Below are positions 63,895 through 64,000 of a stretch of DNA of 64,000 nucleotides, piece after piece. The notes under the pieces are model-generated. The model made no database searches. It was given only the letters and a program-made list of their open reading frames with translations, and was not told where the DNA came from. The position numbers and the translations under genes were made by a program. Source of the stretch: Methanomethylovorans sp041447285 (GTDB taxonomy: Archaea > Halobacteriota > Methanosarcinia > Methanosarcinales > Methanosarcinaceae); contig NZ_JBGMEB010000015.1 of assembly GCF_041447285.1 (NCBI RefSeq), forward strand, positions 56,021-120,020. Reading direction: 5' to 3'. The first letter of the stretch is position 1, and each line of letters begins with the position of its first letter.

Positions 63895-64000
63895 TCACTC
63901 AGCAAAGGCTTGTAAAGCCTTCTTTTCATTAATGCCGAGGTTTATGGTCATCCCCACTAAAAGTACAGCCAGAGAGCAGTATTTTTGAACAGATCTCCTT
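63895..64000 (-). CDS. Possible C-terminus of a membrane protein running off the window
   Basis: On the minus strand an open frame enters from beyond the window edge and ends at TGA (63895-63897). It encodes about 34 residues with a hydrophobic segment (C-S-L-A-V-L-L-V-G-M) and a short charged tail. It is too short to assign, and could be a chance frame. Confidence 0.3.
   Translation of the reverse strand, partial: RRSVQKYCSLAVLLVGMTINLGINEKKALQAFAE

Overview
The window comes from a methanogenic archaeon of the Methanosarcinales, most likely a methylotrophic Methanosarcinaceae (Methanolobus / Methanomethylovorans-like; the genus cannot be fixed from this window). The lineage markers are HdrB/HdrC, methyl-CoM reductase component A2 (AtwA), NrpR, both archaeal ether-lipid enzymes (GGGP synthase and a UbiA-type DGGGP synthase), ribosomal protein eL40, GatCAB, DUF1699, DUF3303, an F420-hydrogenase-beta-like glutamate synthase subunit and PGF-pre-PGF surface proteins. 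UAG is almost absent as a gene stop here (one clear case among about 55 genes, plus one 40-codon gene), as expected where UAG can encode pyrrolysine.

Layout. 1-4 kb: end of an M20 amidohydrolase, two GNAT acetyltransferases, tRNA-Arg(CCU), a lipoprotein and hdrCB. 4-12 kb: nitrogen assimilation, with glnA1, a split archaeal glutamate synthase operon (amidotransferase, FMN/Fe-S core, GXGXG subunit, FrhB-like subunit) and a second glnA with a GNAT gene. 12-21 kb: cell-envelope genes, namely a secreted protein with three repeats, a lipoprotein overlapping a membrane-anchored winged-helix protein, a candidate structured RNA, and a MacB-like ABC exporter with a COG1361-type surface protein and a secreted transglutaminase. 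21-29 kb: PadR-TrmO pair, a subtilase with an 864-bp internal tandem duplication, a 1-kb IS element that cut off the front of a PAS histidine kinase (whose remaining frame holds two in-frame UAGs), a 2Fe-2S protein and a type I restriction relic. 29-36 kb: two tandem glnK-amt operons sharing about 1.1 kb of identical DNA, an orphan DNA methyltransferase and the nitrogen repressor NrpR. 36-49 kb: core genes (phasin-like protein, AtwA, GGGP synthase, eL40, GatBAC, methyltransferase, sulfite-reductase-like protein, RNA-ligase-partner PIN protein, DGGGP synthase, NadA, aspartate dehydrogenase). 49-64 kb: AT-rich accessory DNA with long gene-free stretches, a frameshifted tyrosine recombinase, an ATPase with a DUF234-like nuclease end, two PGF-pre-PGF surface proteins (one fused to a PstS-type domain), several small Cys-rich or membrane proteins, and two isolated CRISPR-repeat-like sequences with no cas genes.

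How it fits together. Ammonium uptake (Amt/GlnK), glutamine synthetases, glutamate synthase and NrpR form a near-complete nitrogen circuit within 32 kb. The 12-21 kb block looks like a surface-remodelling module. Several genes missing from a simple scan of ATG-started ORFs of at least 60 codons were recovered by eye: eL40 (49 aa), a 58-aa zinc ribbon, a 40-aa membrane peptide, the true 5' end of the sulfite-reductase-like gene, and the pseudogene remnants.
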